Shown here: positions 33,242-41,667 of the stretch, in pieces | Position numbering within the stretch: position 1 is the stretch's first letter | Layout of the letters: each line of letters begins with the position of its first letter | NCBI GenBank assembly: GCA_017475265.1 | Contig: JAFVFY010000071.1 | Location: 1 to 64,000 of the forward strand | Source: Prevotella sp. | GTDB taxonomy: Bacteria; Bacteroidota; Bacteroidia; Bacteroidales; Bacteroidaceae | Direction of reading: 5' to 3' | DNA length: 64,000 nt | Made by a program: the position numbers and the translations under genes | The notes under the pieces: model-generated | What the model was told of the DNA's origin: nothing | Seen by the model: the letters and a program-made list of their open reading frames with translations, nothing else | The model's database searches: none

Positions 33242-33264
33242 ACTTTTTCACTATTCATTCACGT

Positions 33265-33405
33265 TTATTCCGCTCCTTCTTCCCTGCTCTTGCTTGCCAT
33301 CGCTTCGATGAAGGTGGCGATGTCAGCCACATCGACTGTGCCGTCTCCGTTGATGTCGGCGAGCTTGTAACGCTCGGAGGCGTTACCCACTACACTGGCC
33401 ATCAT
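33265..33405 (-). pseudogene. Orphan half-dockerin ORF (46 residues)
   Basis: The frame MMASVVGNASERYKLADING and onwards, with DGTVDVADIATFIEAMASK, is the second half of a dockerin-like domain as found at the C termini of the 1166 and 16498 proteins. It begins with ATGATG 2 bp after the TAA stop of the GH127 gene, in a different reading frame. It is either a remnant of a former GH127 C terminus lost by frameshift, or a tiny translated dockerin coupled to the GH127 gene. No signal peptide. Confidence 0.6.
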
Positions 33406-33407
33406 GC

Positions 33408-35876
33408 TTACCTGATTACCACCTTGCGCCCATTGTTGATGTATATTCCGCACTGCCTCGGCATACCGCTCAGTCGGCGACCGTCGAGGGTGAACCAAGA
33501 CGATTTGTTGTTTACGATGTCGTCATTAGAGAGTCTGACGATGTTCGTGGGTTCTGCCTGATCGGCCTTGTATAACAGGCGGTCGTAGTTATAGTAGCCG
33601 CCGTTGACGAAGGGCATGATGTTGGTGAGCAGGTCGTGGTTGGTGAAGATAAGTTCCACGGGAGTCGCCTCGCTGACGGCAGGGCCTGTCCATAGCCAGA
33701 TGTAACGGCCATTAGCTGTCTTTCCTACAATCTCGCAGAGGTCGCCATCCTGGTTACTATGAAGGTCGGCCTCACCATCGGCTGTGCGCCACTTGCAGTA
33801 GATAGGCTCGTCCCAACAGAAGCGAGGCTCCTCGAAGTAGGCGTAATAAACGCCGTCAATGGGTTTTACGCAGTCGGGAGCATCAGCAGGACGGGTATAG
33901 TCAGGCTCTTCAGGAGCGGGTAGCGGTTTGGCATCAGCATCGGGGAATACAGTAAGGCGCAGCTCGGTGCAGCCGTAGGGCACGAGGTCGAGGTACTGTG
34001 TGACATTGTTCAGCAACGTCAGATGCCCTTGTTCAGGAAGAGCGGGGGTATAGCGGTTATCGACGAGGCTCCATTCTATCTGTTTCACGGGGATGCGCAC
34101 ATTGACAGGAGTATATCTGAGGTCGTATGGAATAGTCCCGCCTATTTCTTCTAAAGCAGGATAACTCACCACTAATGGTTGTCCGTCATCGGCGTATGCA
34201 TAGTTGAAGTCACCCGTCGGGGTGATGTTCCAGCACTTGAAGTCTGGGTTCTCGGGCTTCTTGCCGTGCATGTTGGCATATTCCTCGGTGTCCTCAGTCA
34301 TCTTTTGTGGGATGGCGTAGGCATAGAGCAGTGGGCCGCGCTGGAAGTAAACACCCTGACCCGCCAGGGTTTTCTTCTCCACAGACATGGGGAGCGTTAG
34401 GGTGATGACATCGCCGTCCTTCACCGCTGATGACACTTTGGCGAAGGTACCAGCGGGCATGTAGATGTCAACGGGAGAACCGTTGACCGCGAGCGAGGAA
34501 TGGCTGCACCACGTCGGGATGCGCAATGTCAGGGGGATGCTGGCATCTTCGTCGCCGCTGACCCTGAATGTCAGCGTCTCGCCAAAGGGATAGTCCGTCT
34601 CACAAGTGATGGTAACGCTGCCATTCTCCGTAGGAAATGTGGCCGTGCTGGGGCCGTAGATAGCGGCTACGGCACCGCCCTCGCTGTCGGTCACCCACAT
34701 ACGGCTGACGAAGTTGGGTAGCATACGGTTCACGTTGCCCGAACAGCATTCTGTCTCGTGTGTCGGGCGGTAGGCCATCCATGTAGAGCCGTGCTTATAT
34801 ATATTATGGTTGGAGGAACCAGTGGCGATGAACTGGTTGACAGAGGAGAAATACTGCAACGAGCGAAAGTCCTTGGTGATGCAGCCCATGCCGGCGTTGT
34901 AGATAGCTTTCTCTATCTTGTCGGCCCACTCAGCCTCACCCGTCACTGCTAAGTAGTGGCTCAGCGTCCAGGTGAAGTCCACGATGTCACAGGTCTCGTG
35001 GCTGATATCTATGTCATCGCCCAGCAGGAACTCGGCACTCGACGGCACGCCGTCAGGCAGCATCGACTCACGCTCCACCTTGCGGATCGCCGTCATGGCG
35101 AGGTCGAGGTAACGTTGCTTACCCGTATAGGCATAGAGCAGCAGCGGCAGTTTCAGCATCTCGCAGAACGTCACGCTGTGCATGTAGAACGGTTCATCGC
35201 TCAAGATGGCAGTCTCATCGACGGCGAACTTATCCTGAATAGCCCAGGCCTCCTCGGCTAACTGAAGCAACTTCGGGTTGCCTGTCTTGCCGTAGGTCCA
35301 GAGGATGCCCTCGATGGATATAATGTTACGTCCACCCACGATGCCACCGGCCAGCTCTTGGGGCGTGAAGTTCAGGTAGTGTTTCTCCAAGGCTGCAGGG
35401 ATGCGGGCATCGCCGTCGTGCTCATACTTGGCCTGCAGCACGCGGAAGAACACCGACATGGGCCACGTGATACCTATCAACGTGGAGTTGCCCAACCGTC
35501 CGTCCTCGTCGGGGTGTGCCAGGGTATATTCGATGCCCTCCATGGCCTTGCTGACCATCTCCTCGGCATTAAGCTCATAGCCCAGTCTTAGCAGACCATC
35601 GGTATAGTATGCCGTCTGCTCATAGCGCCACCAGTTGTCGCCGTAGCTCTCGTCAGACCGCGAGATCTCGCCAGCCCAGAGGCATGTGTTATAGGGGTAG
35701 GACAGTGCCTCGGGGTGTCCAGTCAACCCGTCGTGCTGGCGCTGGAGCAGCGTCTGCAACCACCCCTGCGGATGGATGGCATTAACCTTTCCCATGGTGA
35801 ACTTACTACTCGTCTGCGCCTGAATACCAAATTGTACGCAGTATATGGCAGCTAACGTTATCAGAATCTTCTTCAT
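33408..35876 (-). CDS. GH127-family beta-L-arabinofuranosidase-like secreted enzyme
   Basis: An 822-residue exported protein (signal peptide MKKILITLAAIYCVQFGIQA). The helical (alpha/alpha)6 catalytic domain carries HETECCSGNVNR with adjacent Cys377 and Cys378; in GH127 a Cys of this CC-x-x-N motif is the nucleophile and both help bind zinc. GLLRLGYELNAEEMVSKAM and SHETCDIVDFTWTLSHYLAV are also typical. C-terminal beta domains follow, and the last residues LDGRRLSGMPRQCGIYINNG look like the GxYIxNGRKxxI tail of exported Bacteroidales proteins. GH127/GH146 enzymes remove beta-L-arabinofuranose from plant glycans. The gene is 78 bp downstream of the xylanase gene in the same direction. Confidence 0.88.
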   Translation of the reverse strand: MKKILITLAAIYCVQFGIQAQTSSKFTMGKVNAIHPQGWLQTLLQRQHDGLTGHPEALSYPYNTCLWAGEISRSDESYGDNWWRYEQTAYYTDGLLRLGYELNAEEMVSKAMEGIEYTLAHPDEDGRLGNSTLIGITWPMSVFFRVLQAKYEHDGDARIPAALEKHYLNFTPQELAGGIVGGRNIISIEGILWTYGKTGNPKLLQLAEEAWAIQDKFAVDETAILSDEPFYMHSVTFCEMLKLPLLLYAYTGKQRYLDLAMTAIRKVERESMLPDGVPSSAEFLLGDDIDISHETCDIVDFTWTLSHYLAVTGEAEWADKIEKAIYNAGMGCITKDFRSLQYFSSVNQFIATGSSNHNIYKHGSTWMAYRPTHETECCSGNVNRMLPNFVSRMWVTDSEGGAVAAIYGPSTATFPTENGSVTITCETDYPFGETLTFRVSGDEDASIPLTLRIPTWCSHSSLAVNGSPVDIYMPAGTFAKVSSAVKDGDVITLTLPMSVEKKTLAGQGVYFQRGPLLYAYAIPQKMTEDTEEYANMHGKKPENPDFKCWNITPTGDFNYAYADDGQPLVVSYPALEEIGGTIPYDLRYTPVNVRIPVKQIEWSLVDNRYTPALPEQGHLTLLNNVTQYLDLVPYGCTELRLTVFPDADAKPLPAPEEPDYTRPADAPDCVKPIDGVYYAYFEEPRFCWDEPIYCKWRTADGEADLHSNQDGDLCEIVGKTANGRYIWLWTGPAVSEATPVELIFTNHDLLTNIMPFVNGGYYNYDRLLYKADQAEPTNIVRLSNDDIVNNKSSWFTLDGRRLSGMPRQCGIYINNGRKVVIR

Positions 35877-35890
35877 GCTTTATATTTTTT

Positions 35891-35929
35891 ATTCCCATGA
35901 TGAGATTGCTGGGCACTCACCATGGGAAT
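35891..35929. promoter_or_regulatory. Inverted repeat between xylanase and GH127 genes
   Basis: ATTCCCATG (35891-35899) and CATGGGAAT (35921-35929) form a perfect 9-bp inverted repeat with a 21-nt loop upstream of the GH127 start. It has no T-tract on the coding strand, so an operator or mRNA processing hairpin is more likely than a terminator. Confidence 0.4.
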
Positions 35930-35954
35930 AATCATGCGTTTGTAATAATGTAGT

Positions 35955-37064
35955 CTATTGGTAGAGCTTGATAATCTGGTCGACAACGGGCTTCGCCTTG
36001 TACTGACGGTCGAAGAGCAGGGGATAGTTAGTGCGCCCCTTGATGGGCCAGCCGTTGAGCCACGAGCCGCCATCGCTGACGCCCCAGAGATTGATGCGGG
36101 AAATCTGTGAGCGATGCTTGTAGTAGATGTTGAAGAGGGCAAGCCAGCGGTCGTCCAGCTCTTTCTGCTTGGCGGCGGGGAGGCCGTCGGTGTAGGGATT
36201 GAACTTCTGCTGCAGTTCGAAGTTCTGAGCGATGTCGGCACCCCCGAAGCCCTCGGGGTTGGGCAGGACGTTGATGTCCAGTTCGGTTATCATCACCTTC
36301 ACGCCGCAGGCGGCGAAAGCATCGATGCTCTTCTCATACTCTGCAAGGTTGGGATAGTCCAATCCGCTGTGGCTCTGCATGCCCACGCCGTCGATGCGCA
36401 GACCCTTGGCCTTCAAGTTCTTCACCAGTCGGCAGACGGCCTCACGCTTGGCAGGGTTGGCCATGGAGTAGTCGTTGTAGTAGAGTTCAGCATCGGGATC
36501 GGCCTCATGGGCGGTGCGGAAAGCCAGTTCGATGAACTCCTCGCCGAGCAGATTGTAGTAAGGTGACTTACGGAAGGAGCCGTCATCCTCGATGGCTTCG
36601 TTCACCACGTCCCATCCGTGAACCTGACCTTTGAAGTGTCCCACCACGGTCTTGATGTGCTTGATGAGCCTTTCGCGGAGCACCTCCTTCGAGGCGGGAG
36701 AGGCGGTGTAGCCGTTGGTGAACCACCAGTCGGGAGCCTGTGAGTGCCACACAAGGCAGTGGCCCAGCACTTTCAGCTTGTGCTGCTGGCAGTAGCTGAC
36801 GAACTTGTCGGCCACGCGGAAGTCGAATATGCCCTCGGCAGGTGCCAGTGTCTCGGACTTCATGCAGTTCTCGGCCACGGCACAATTAAAGTGTTTGTCC
36901 ATCACCGCGTCAGCCTCCGGCACCTGTCCGTCGCTCTGCCACTGATTAATGGCCGCGCCGATGAGGCAGTACTTGCCTACGGCATCCTTCAGACCCTGCT
37001 GGGCCATAGATGCCAGCGGCATCATGGCCAGACAGAGGGTCAATATTCTTATGTTCTTATGCAT
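35955..37064 (-). CDS. GH10 endo-1,4-beta-xylanase, secreted
   Basis: This 369-residue enzyme has a signal peptide (MHKNIRILTLCLAMMPLASMA) and a single GH10 barrel. The catalytic acid/base is Glu156 in DVVNEAIED and the nucleophile is Glu261 in VMITELDIN. WHSQAPDWW and the C-terminal INLWGVSDGGSWLNGWP are also family signatures. It cleaves the xylan backbone. ATG 37064 is chosen over an upstream in-frame codon because it overlaps the symporter stop (the two share 8 bp, ATGCATAA), which is typical of translational coupling. Confidence 0.96.
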   Translation of the reverse strand: MHKNIRILTLCLAMMPLASMAQQGLKDAVGKYCLIGAAINQWQSDGQVPEADAVMDKHFNCAVAENCMKSETLAPAEGIFDFRVADKFVSYCQQHKLKVLGHCLVWHSQAPDWWFTNGYTASPASKEVLRERLIKHIKTVVGHFKGQVHGWDVVNEAIEDDGSFRKSPYYNLLGEEFIELAFRTAHEADPDAELYYNDYSMANPAKREAVCRLVKNLKAKGLRIDGVGMQSHSGLDYPNLAEYEKSIDAFAACGVKVMITELDINVLPNPEGFGGADIAQNFELQQKFNPYTDGLPAAKQKELDDRWLALFNIYYKHRSQISRINLWGVSDGGSWLNGWPIKGRTNYPLLFDRQYKAKPVVDQIIKLYQ

Positions 37065-38451
37065 TGTTTCGTGCCTCGATTTCCTTGTTAATTTCGTCAA
37101 GTTTCTCATCAGTAAGAGGATACTTATAAATAAGATACCCTACAACAATAAGAAGAGCGGCAGGAATGATACAAGTGAACCACAGAATGGCATTCTGTGC
37201 TATTTCTGAATAATTTGCCAATTTCGGATAGTAGGCATTTACAGGTCCACTGATGAATGATGCCAAGAACACCACTACAAAGATGCTAAGCACCAACTGA
37301 AGGCACTTGCTTGCCTTAAACTCCCGCCACATTTCACCGAATGAAACAGGCTTGTCTGGTGTAGTCGTAATATTCTCCTTGCTGCCCATAAAGCAAAGCA
37401 TCAAGAGGAAGAAGCCGACAATAGCAAAAATACCCGTAACAGTAAACCATGCCATAGGATCAGTAGCCAAAGCAGACTCTTCAGTAGCAAAGTTAAAACC
37501 AATCCATCCCATCACCAATGGCGTAATCCAACCGGCAATGGAGAAACCGGCCTTAAAGGCAACACCAGCAAGTGCATTTACTGTAGCTGCCGGCCTGTTT
37601 CCAGTACGATACTCAGCTTCTGTGATGACTTCAGGAACCAGCGCCCACATCAAAGAACCTACGAGCAGTCCGACACCCGTCATAACCTTTGCAATCTGAA
37701 CGATGGTATTGCATTCTGCCACATCGAAGAACTTACCGATGGTGAACAAGATGGCAAATCCAACAAGTCCGATTGAGAGAAGCGTATAATAAAGCCCCTT
37801 CTTGCCCAACCATTTCTTCAATACTGGCAGAGAAGGCAGTATGATGAAAGCAGGAATAGTACCAATAGCCATAAACGTTGCCTGGTTCCAGTCGATTGCC
37901 GTATGAACACACATGGCGAGTCCGATGGGGAAGCCTGCCTGGACAACAATCTGACCGATATTGGCACACACCATTCGGGTAGAAGTAAGAATTAGCACTT
38001 CATCGTTGTCACGGGTCATACTGGCCATAATGGAACCGTAGGGTATATTGACCACAGAATAAATCATGCTCAACACAGTATAACTGGCTGTAGCATAAAT
38101 CATTTTCATCGTCATAGACCATGAAGCCGCCTGAGGAAGCATCAACAAACAGGCAGCAACTGTAAGAGGAATACCACCATAAAGAAGATAAGTGCGATAT
38201 TTGCCTAACTTTGGATTGCGGTTATCAATATAACGCCCCACCACAGGACTCCAAAAACAGTCAATGAGTCGAACCGTGAGAATCAGTCCGCTGACAAAAG
38301 CAGGATTGATTTTCAATACTGTGGTAAGGTAAATCATCAGGTAGCATGCTACCGTTTGGAAAATAAGGTTCTGAGCCAAATCGCCCGAACCATAACCGAT
38401 ACGCTGTAGCCAAGACAGCTTGTAAAATCCTTTTTCTTGATTGTTGTTCAT
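37057..38451 (-). CDS. GPH-family glycoside/pentoside:cation symporter
   Basis: A 464-residue 12-helix transporter of the MelB/XynP family. Diagnostic features are YGSGDLAQNLIFQ in TM1, the RLIDCFWSPVVGRYIDNRNPKLGKYR segment split around TM2-TM3 (membrane-proximal Asp and the loop N-P-K-L-G-K-Y-R), and NIPYGSIMASMTRDNDEV after TM4. It imports oligosaccharides or pentosides with Na+ or H+. It overlaps the xylanase gene by 8 bp, so xylo-oligosaccharides are the probable cargo. The base composition is more AT-rich than that of the flanking glycosidase genes, which may indicate separate origin. Confidence 0.94.
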   Translation of the reverse strand: MNNNQEKGFYKLSWLQRIGYGSGDLAQNLIFQTVACYLMIYLTTVLKINPAFVSGLILTVRLIDCFWSPVVGRYIDNRNPKLGKYRTYLLYGGIPLTVAACLLMLPQAASWSMTMKMIYATASYTVLSMIYSVVNIPYGSIMASMTRDNDEVLILTSTRMVCANIGQIVVQAGFPIGLAMCVHTAIDWNQATFMAIGTIPAFIILPSLPVLKKWLGKKGLYYTLLSIGLVGFAILFTIGKFFDVAECNTIVQIAKVMTGVGLLVGSLMWALVPEVITEAEYRTGNRPAATVNALAGVAFKAGFSIAGWITPLVMGWIGFNFATEESALATDPMAWFTVTGIFAIVGFFLLMLCFMGSKENITTTPDKPVSFGEMWREFKASKCLQLVLSIFVVVFLASFISGPVNAYYPKLANYSEIAQNAILWFTCIIPAALLIVVGYLIYKYPLTDEKLDEINKEIEARNNA

Positions 38452-38496
38452 AATTTTATAGTTAGATGATTAATTAGCAACGGATTATAACTGACA

Positions 38497-39693
38497 TTAC
38501 TGTTTCGTTTTTAAAAACTCTGCGGCATATTCACCCATGACGCGGTAGCCCTCGGCGTTCAGATGGAGCCAGTCCTCGCTAAGCTCTTTCTTAAGCTTTT
38601 CACGGTCGGAGGGGTCACGGGTCAGTTCGTCGAAGTCAATCACGCCGTCAAACTCTCCGCTGGTGCGAATCCATTCGTTCACATCCTGGCGGGCAGCCTC
38701 GTGGTAGGGCGAGTACCACCCGTTGCCTTTGAAGGCGGTGATGGTGGCTCCGTAGACCTTCTTGATGCCAGCCTCACGGGCTTTCTTAATGAGTGTCTTG
38801 TAGGCTTCTTTCAGCTCCTTGGCCGTATTCTCGGCATGAGGCGAAGTGCCGATGTCATTGGTTCCCTGGAAAATGATGAGGCGGTCAACGTTCTTCTGTC
38901 CGAGTATGTCACGGTCAAAGCGCTTCATAGCCGGCTCGGAGAGTCCACCTCGCACTACGCAGTTGCCACCGATTCCGAGGTTTAGCACGCCGCAGTCCAG
39001 GTTGGCAGCCATCTGGTCGGGCCAGCGATTCTGCAGGTTTGTTGTGCTGCCACGCCCGTCGGTAATGCTGTTGCCCAGCACGGCAACGGCCTTCACCTGT
39101 CCGTCGGTGCGCACGTTCAGCTGCGCTATGCTGTACCAGTGATCCAGCTTCTCTGCCGTCTCGAACTTCTTCTTCGCCGCAATCTGTCCTGTGGCAATGA
39201 AGCTTGTGGTGCGCGAGCCACGATGCGAAGTCATGTTCACTGGCACCTCCCCATAGCAGATGGTGACGGCCAAGCGCTGCCGAGGTTTCAACTTGTAGGC
39301 GAAATTGTCGCTCATGGCCGTCTCGCCCGGGGCGATGGTCACGCTCTTCTGTCCACCGAACTTCAGTTCCTTAACCGTCTTGCGGTCGATGTCGCAAGAG
39401 TCCAACGCGTCGGCCACGTAGATGCTCTTGATTTCTACCGGCTCCTTGCTGAACTCATTGCTCAGCTGCAGCTGCAACTCCTCGCCGCCGATGCTCACCT
39501 GGATAATCTCGCGGAGTGTGTTGCCGGCGAGGCTCATGCGCGGCATGTCGCCCCGTCCCGTCCACTCTGCCGCAGCAGCCCAGGTGCCAGTAAAATCATT
39601 GACCATTGAAGATTGACCATTGACCCCCTGTGCGCTCAGGCTCATAGTGGCTGCCATCATGACAGCACACAGAATAGTACATTTCTTCATCAT
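38497..39693 (-). CDS. Secreted SGNH/GDSL-family esterase
   Basis: A 398-residue exported protein with signal peptide MMKKCTILCAVMMAATMSLSA. It has an N-terminal jelly-roll-like domain (residues about 35-200) and a C-terminal SGNH hydrolase: VLGNSITDG (block I Ser), GIGGNCV, FQGTNDIG and the catalytic pair in DWLHLNAEG. In this context (xylanase, pentoside transporter, GH43) it is probably an acetyl-xylan esterase, though the family includes other deacetylases. Immediately after the signal peptide an ATTGACC array is translated as GVNGQSSMVND. The -7 box TATTTTTG lies at 39721-39728 on the minus strand. Confidence 0.9.
   Translation of the reverse strand: MMKKCTILCAVMMAATMSLSAQGVNGQSSMVNDFTGTWAAAAEWTGRGDMPRMSLAGNTLREIIQVSIGGEELQLQLSNEFSKEPVEIKSIYVADALDSCDIDRKTVKELKFGGQKSVTIAPGETAMSDNFAYKLKPRQRLAVTICYGEVPVNMTSHRGSRTTSFIATGQIAAKKKFETAEKLDHWYSIAQLNVRTDGQVKAVAVLGNSITDGRGSTTNLQNRWPDQMAANLDCGVLNLGIGGNCVVRGGLSEPAMKRFDRDILGQKNVDRLIIFQGTNDIGTSPHAENTAKELKEAYKTLIKKAREAGIKKVYGATITAFKGNGWYSPYHEAARQDVNEWIRTSGEFDGVIDFDELTRDPSDREKLKKELSEDWLHLNAEGYRVMGEYAAEFLKTKQ
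39597..39625. repeat. In-frame ATTGACC heptamer array in the SGNH gene
   Basis: Units CATTGAC, CATTGAA, GATTGAC, CATTGAC are read on the minus strand as VNGQSSMVND directly after the signal peptide cleavage site. Confidence 0.85.
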
Positions 39694-39889
39694 ATTATTT
39701 AATCGTTACTCATTTTTCCGCAAAAATACTCAATTATACATTAATATATTAACATTCTACGTTTCACAATCTTCTGTTGCAACAAAACAAGAAGGTTGTG
39801 AAACATGGGAAAAACAGGCAGGACTGTATACTCACGTACTTGTATCCAGTAAGTTGACAGAGGTTGACATAGTTGAAGCTGAAAATAAG

Positions 39890-39940
39890 ACAGAGAGAAA
39901 ACGGTTTTCTCTCCTAGACAAAACGGTTTTCTCTCTTAGC
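39890..39940. repeat. 22-bp repeat (AAAACGGTTTTCTCTC)
   Basis: ACGGTTTTCTCTC occurs at 39901 and 39923, exactly 22 bp apart, preceded by a partial GAGAGAAA arm that makes each unit a quasi-palindrome. It lies just past the 3' end of the GH29 gene. The remaining part of the 250-bp gap up to 39720 is AT-rich and holds the SGNH promoter; nothing else is seen there. Confidence 0.75.
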
Positions 39941-39944
39941 CACT

Positions 39945-41564
39945 CTATTGATTAATTCTCAGTACGGGGGCAATTTTATTGCAAGGCTTTGGCAGCTGCA
40001 CCTCCAGGCCGTCGGCAGTCTGGCGGGCCTTGAGCTTGCCGTGACCAAGGAGATAGACGGAGGAGACAGCCTTGGGGAAGTCCTTGCTGCCTTTCGCCAA
40101 TGACTTAATGAGGAGACGACCGTCCTCGGGCCAGGCCATGGGGGTGACGTAAAGGTATTTATTCGTCTGGTTGAAGCGTATGTCCTGCGCAGTCATGTCA
40201 TTGTACATGCCGTCGTTGAATCCCTGTGCCCTGATTTTAATGTCGCTGTCTGCCACCGGCCCTTCGCCGAAGCGCACCCAGGGCCGCGTGCCAAAGATGC
40301 TCTCACCGTTCTGCGCCATCCAGACCTCCAGCTCGTCAAGGAAGGCAGAGGCCTTCTCGTCGTAGGTACCATCGGCACGGAGTGGGATGTTCAGCAGTAG
40401 GTTACCGTTCTTCGACACCACGTCGACCAGCTCACGCACTACGAAGGTGGCAGTCTTGTAGCGATTGTTCTTATAGACGCTGGTGTTGTAGTGCCAGTCT
40501 CCGATGCAGTTACAGGTCTGCCAAGGCTGACTGACAATCTCGTTGGGAGCACCGCGCTCTACGTCCCAGGTGAGTGCCTTCTTCTGCTCGTCATCGAGAA
40601 TCTTTCCGAAGACCACACCGCGAGGGTTCTTGTTATACATGTGAGTGGCAATTTTCAGGCCTGCATCGCTGATGGGGTAGAAGGGCAGCACGGTAACGTC
40701 GAAGTAGATGAGGTCGGGCTCGTATCGGTTGATAGCATCGAGCGTGCGGTCGTAGAAGTTGGTGACGAACTCCTGCGACGGGCGGCAGGCTCCGTGGCTC
40801 CAGTCCCATTGTCCGTGTATGGCCCCGTTGTCCCACGAGCCCTTGCTCATGGGGTGACGCTGCTGATAGAGGTTCTGTGGGTCGAGTCCTTCCCACCATT
40901 TGCCCTTGCCGTCCTCCTTGGTGAGCGTGCCGTCGTACCAGATGCCGGCCTTCTCTCCCTCCAAGTCGTAGCGTTGCGACGGCTCGAACCATGTCCAGGC
41001 ATGGTCGGCATGGAAGGATATGCCTAACGGAAGTCCTGCCTTCTTCGCCGCAGCCGCCCACTCTTTCAGGATATCACGCTTGGGGCCAATATGCATGGAG
41101 TTCCACTCCTGATACTTCGAGTCCCAGAGGTCGTAGTTGTCGTGGTGATTGCCGAGCACGAAGAAGTACTGCGCGCCGCAACGTTTGTACCGTTCCACGA
41201 GGGCTTCCGGGTTCCATTTCTCCGCCTTGAACAGCGGCAGCACGTCTTTGTAGCCGAACTCCGAGGGGTGACCGTAGTGCTCCACGTGGTATTTGTACTT
41301 ACCGTTGCCCTCCATATAAAGTTCGCGGGCCATCCAGTCGCCTGAGCCCTCCACACACTGGGCACCCCAATGCGCCCAGATGCCGAACTTCGCGTTACGG
41401 AACCACTCAGGGGTCTCGTGTGTCTGTAGCGACTGCCACGTCGGTTCATACTGTCCCGTCTGCATCTTCTCATGCTCTTCACTCACGGGTACAGGATACG
41501 TCTCTTGCTGTGCCGTCATACCCATAGCAACCAGGCATGATAGCGATAATAAAATCCGTTTCAT
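39945..41564 (-). CDS. GH29 alpha-L-fucosidase, secreted
   Basis: A 539-residue exported enzyme (signal peptide MKRILLSLSCLVAMGMTAQ). GH29 signatures are WFRNAKFGIWAHWGAQCV (about 48-65), YFFVLGNHHDNYDLWDS with the conserved histidines, and RYEPDLIYFDVTVLPFY carrying the nucleophile Asp. The start is ATG 41564, since the promoter at 41591-41622 lies inside the longer frame. It cleaves terminal fucose from host or plant glycans. Adjacent to a mutarotase gene of the rhamnose/fucose type, which fits fucose handling. Confidence 0.93.
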   Translation of the reverse strand: MKRILLSLSCLVAMGMTAQQETYPVPVSEEHEKMQTGQYEPTWQSLQTHETPEWFRNAKFGIWAHWGAQCVEGSGDWMARELYMEGNGKYKYHVEHYGHPSEFGYKDVLPLFKAEKWNPEALVERYKRCGAQYFFVLGNHHDNYDLWDSKYQEWNSMHIGPKRDILKEWAAAAKKAGLPLGISFHADHAWTWFEPSQRYDLEGEKAGIWYDGTLTKEDGKGKWWEGLDPQNLYQQRHPMSKGSWDNGAIHGQWDWSHGACRPSQEFVTNFYDRTLDAINRYEPDLIYFDVTVLPFYPISDAGLKIATHMYNKNPRGVVFGKILDDEQKKALTWDVERGAPNEIVSQPWQTCNCIGDWHYNTSVYKNNRYKTATFVVRELVDVVSKNGNLLLNIPLRADGTYDEKASAFLDELEVWMAQNGESIFGTRPWVRFGEGPVADSDIKIRAQGFNDGMYNDMTAQDIRFNQTNKYLYVTPMAWPEDGRLLIKSLAKGSKDFPKAVSSVYLLGHGKLKARQTADGLEVQLPKPCNKIAPVLRINQ

Positions 41565-41590
41565 AGCGATACTTTTAGTCATTGGTGCTG

Positions 41591-41622
41591 CAAAAATACA
41601 AATAATCGGGCAAACAGCCAAA
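41591..41622 (-). promoter_or_regulatory. Promoter of the GH29 gene
   Basis: Minus strand -7 box TATTTTTG (41591-41598) and -33 TTTG (41619-41622) with a 20-bp spacer. Confidence 0.75.
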
Positions 41623-41667
41623 CAGTTCGCACGATTTTTCACTTTTGACTAGTAAGAACTCAGAGAA

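Noticed and set aside
39620-39955. A 111-codon plus-strand frame between SGNH and GH29 genes
   Set aside because: It overlaps the SGNH promoter and 22-bp repeats, has no family resemblance and lacks a promoter of its own.
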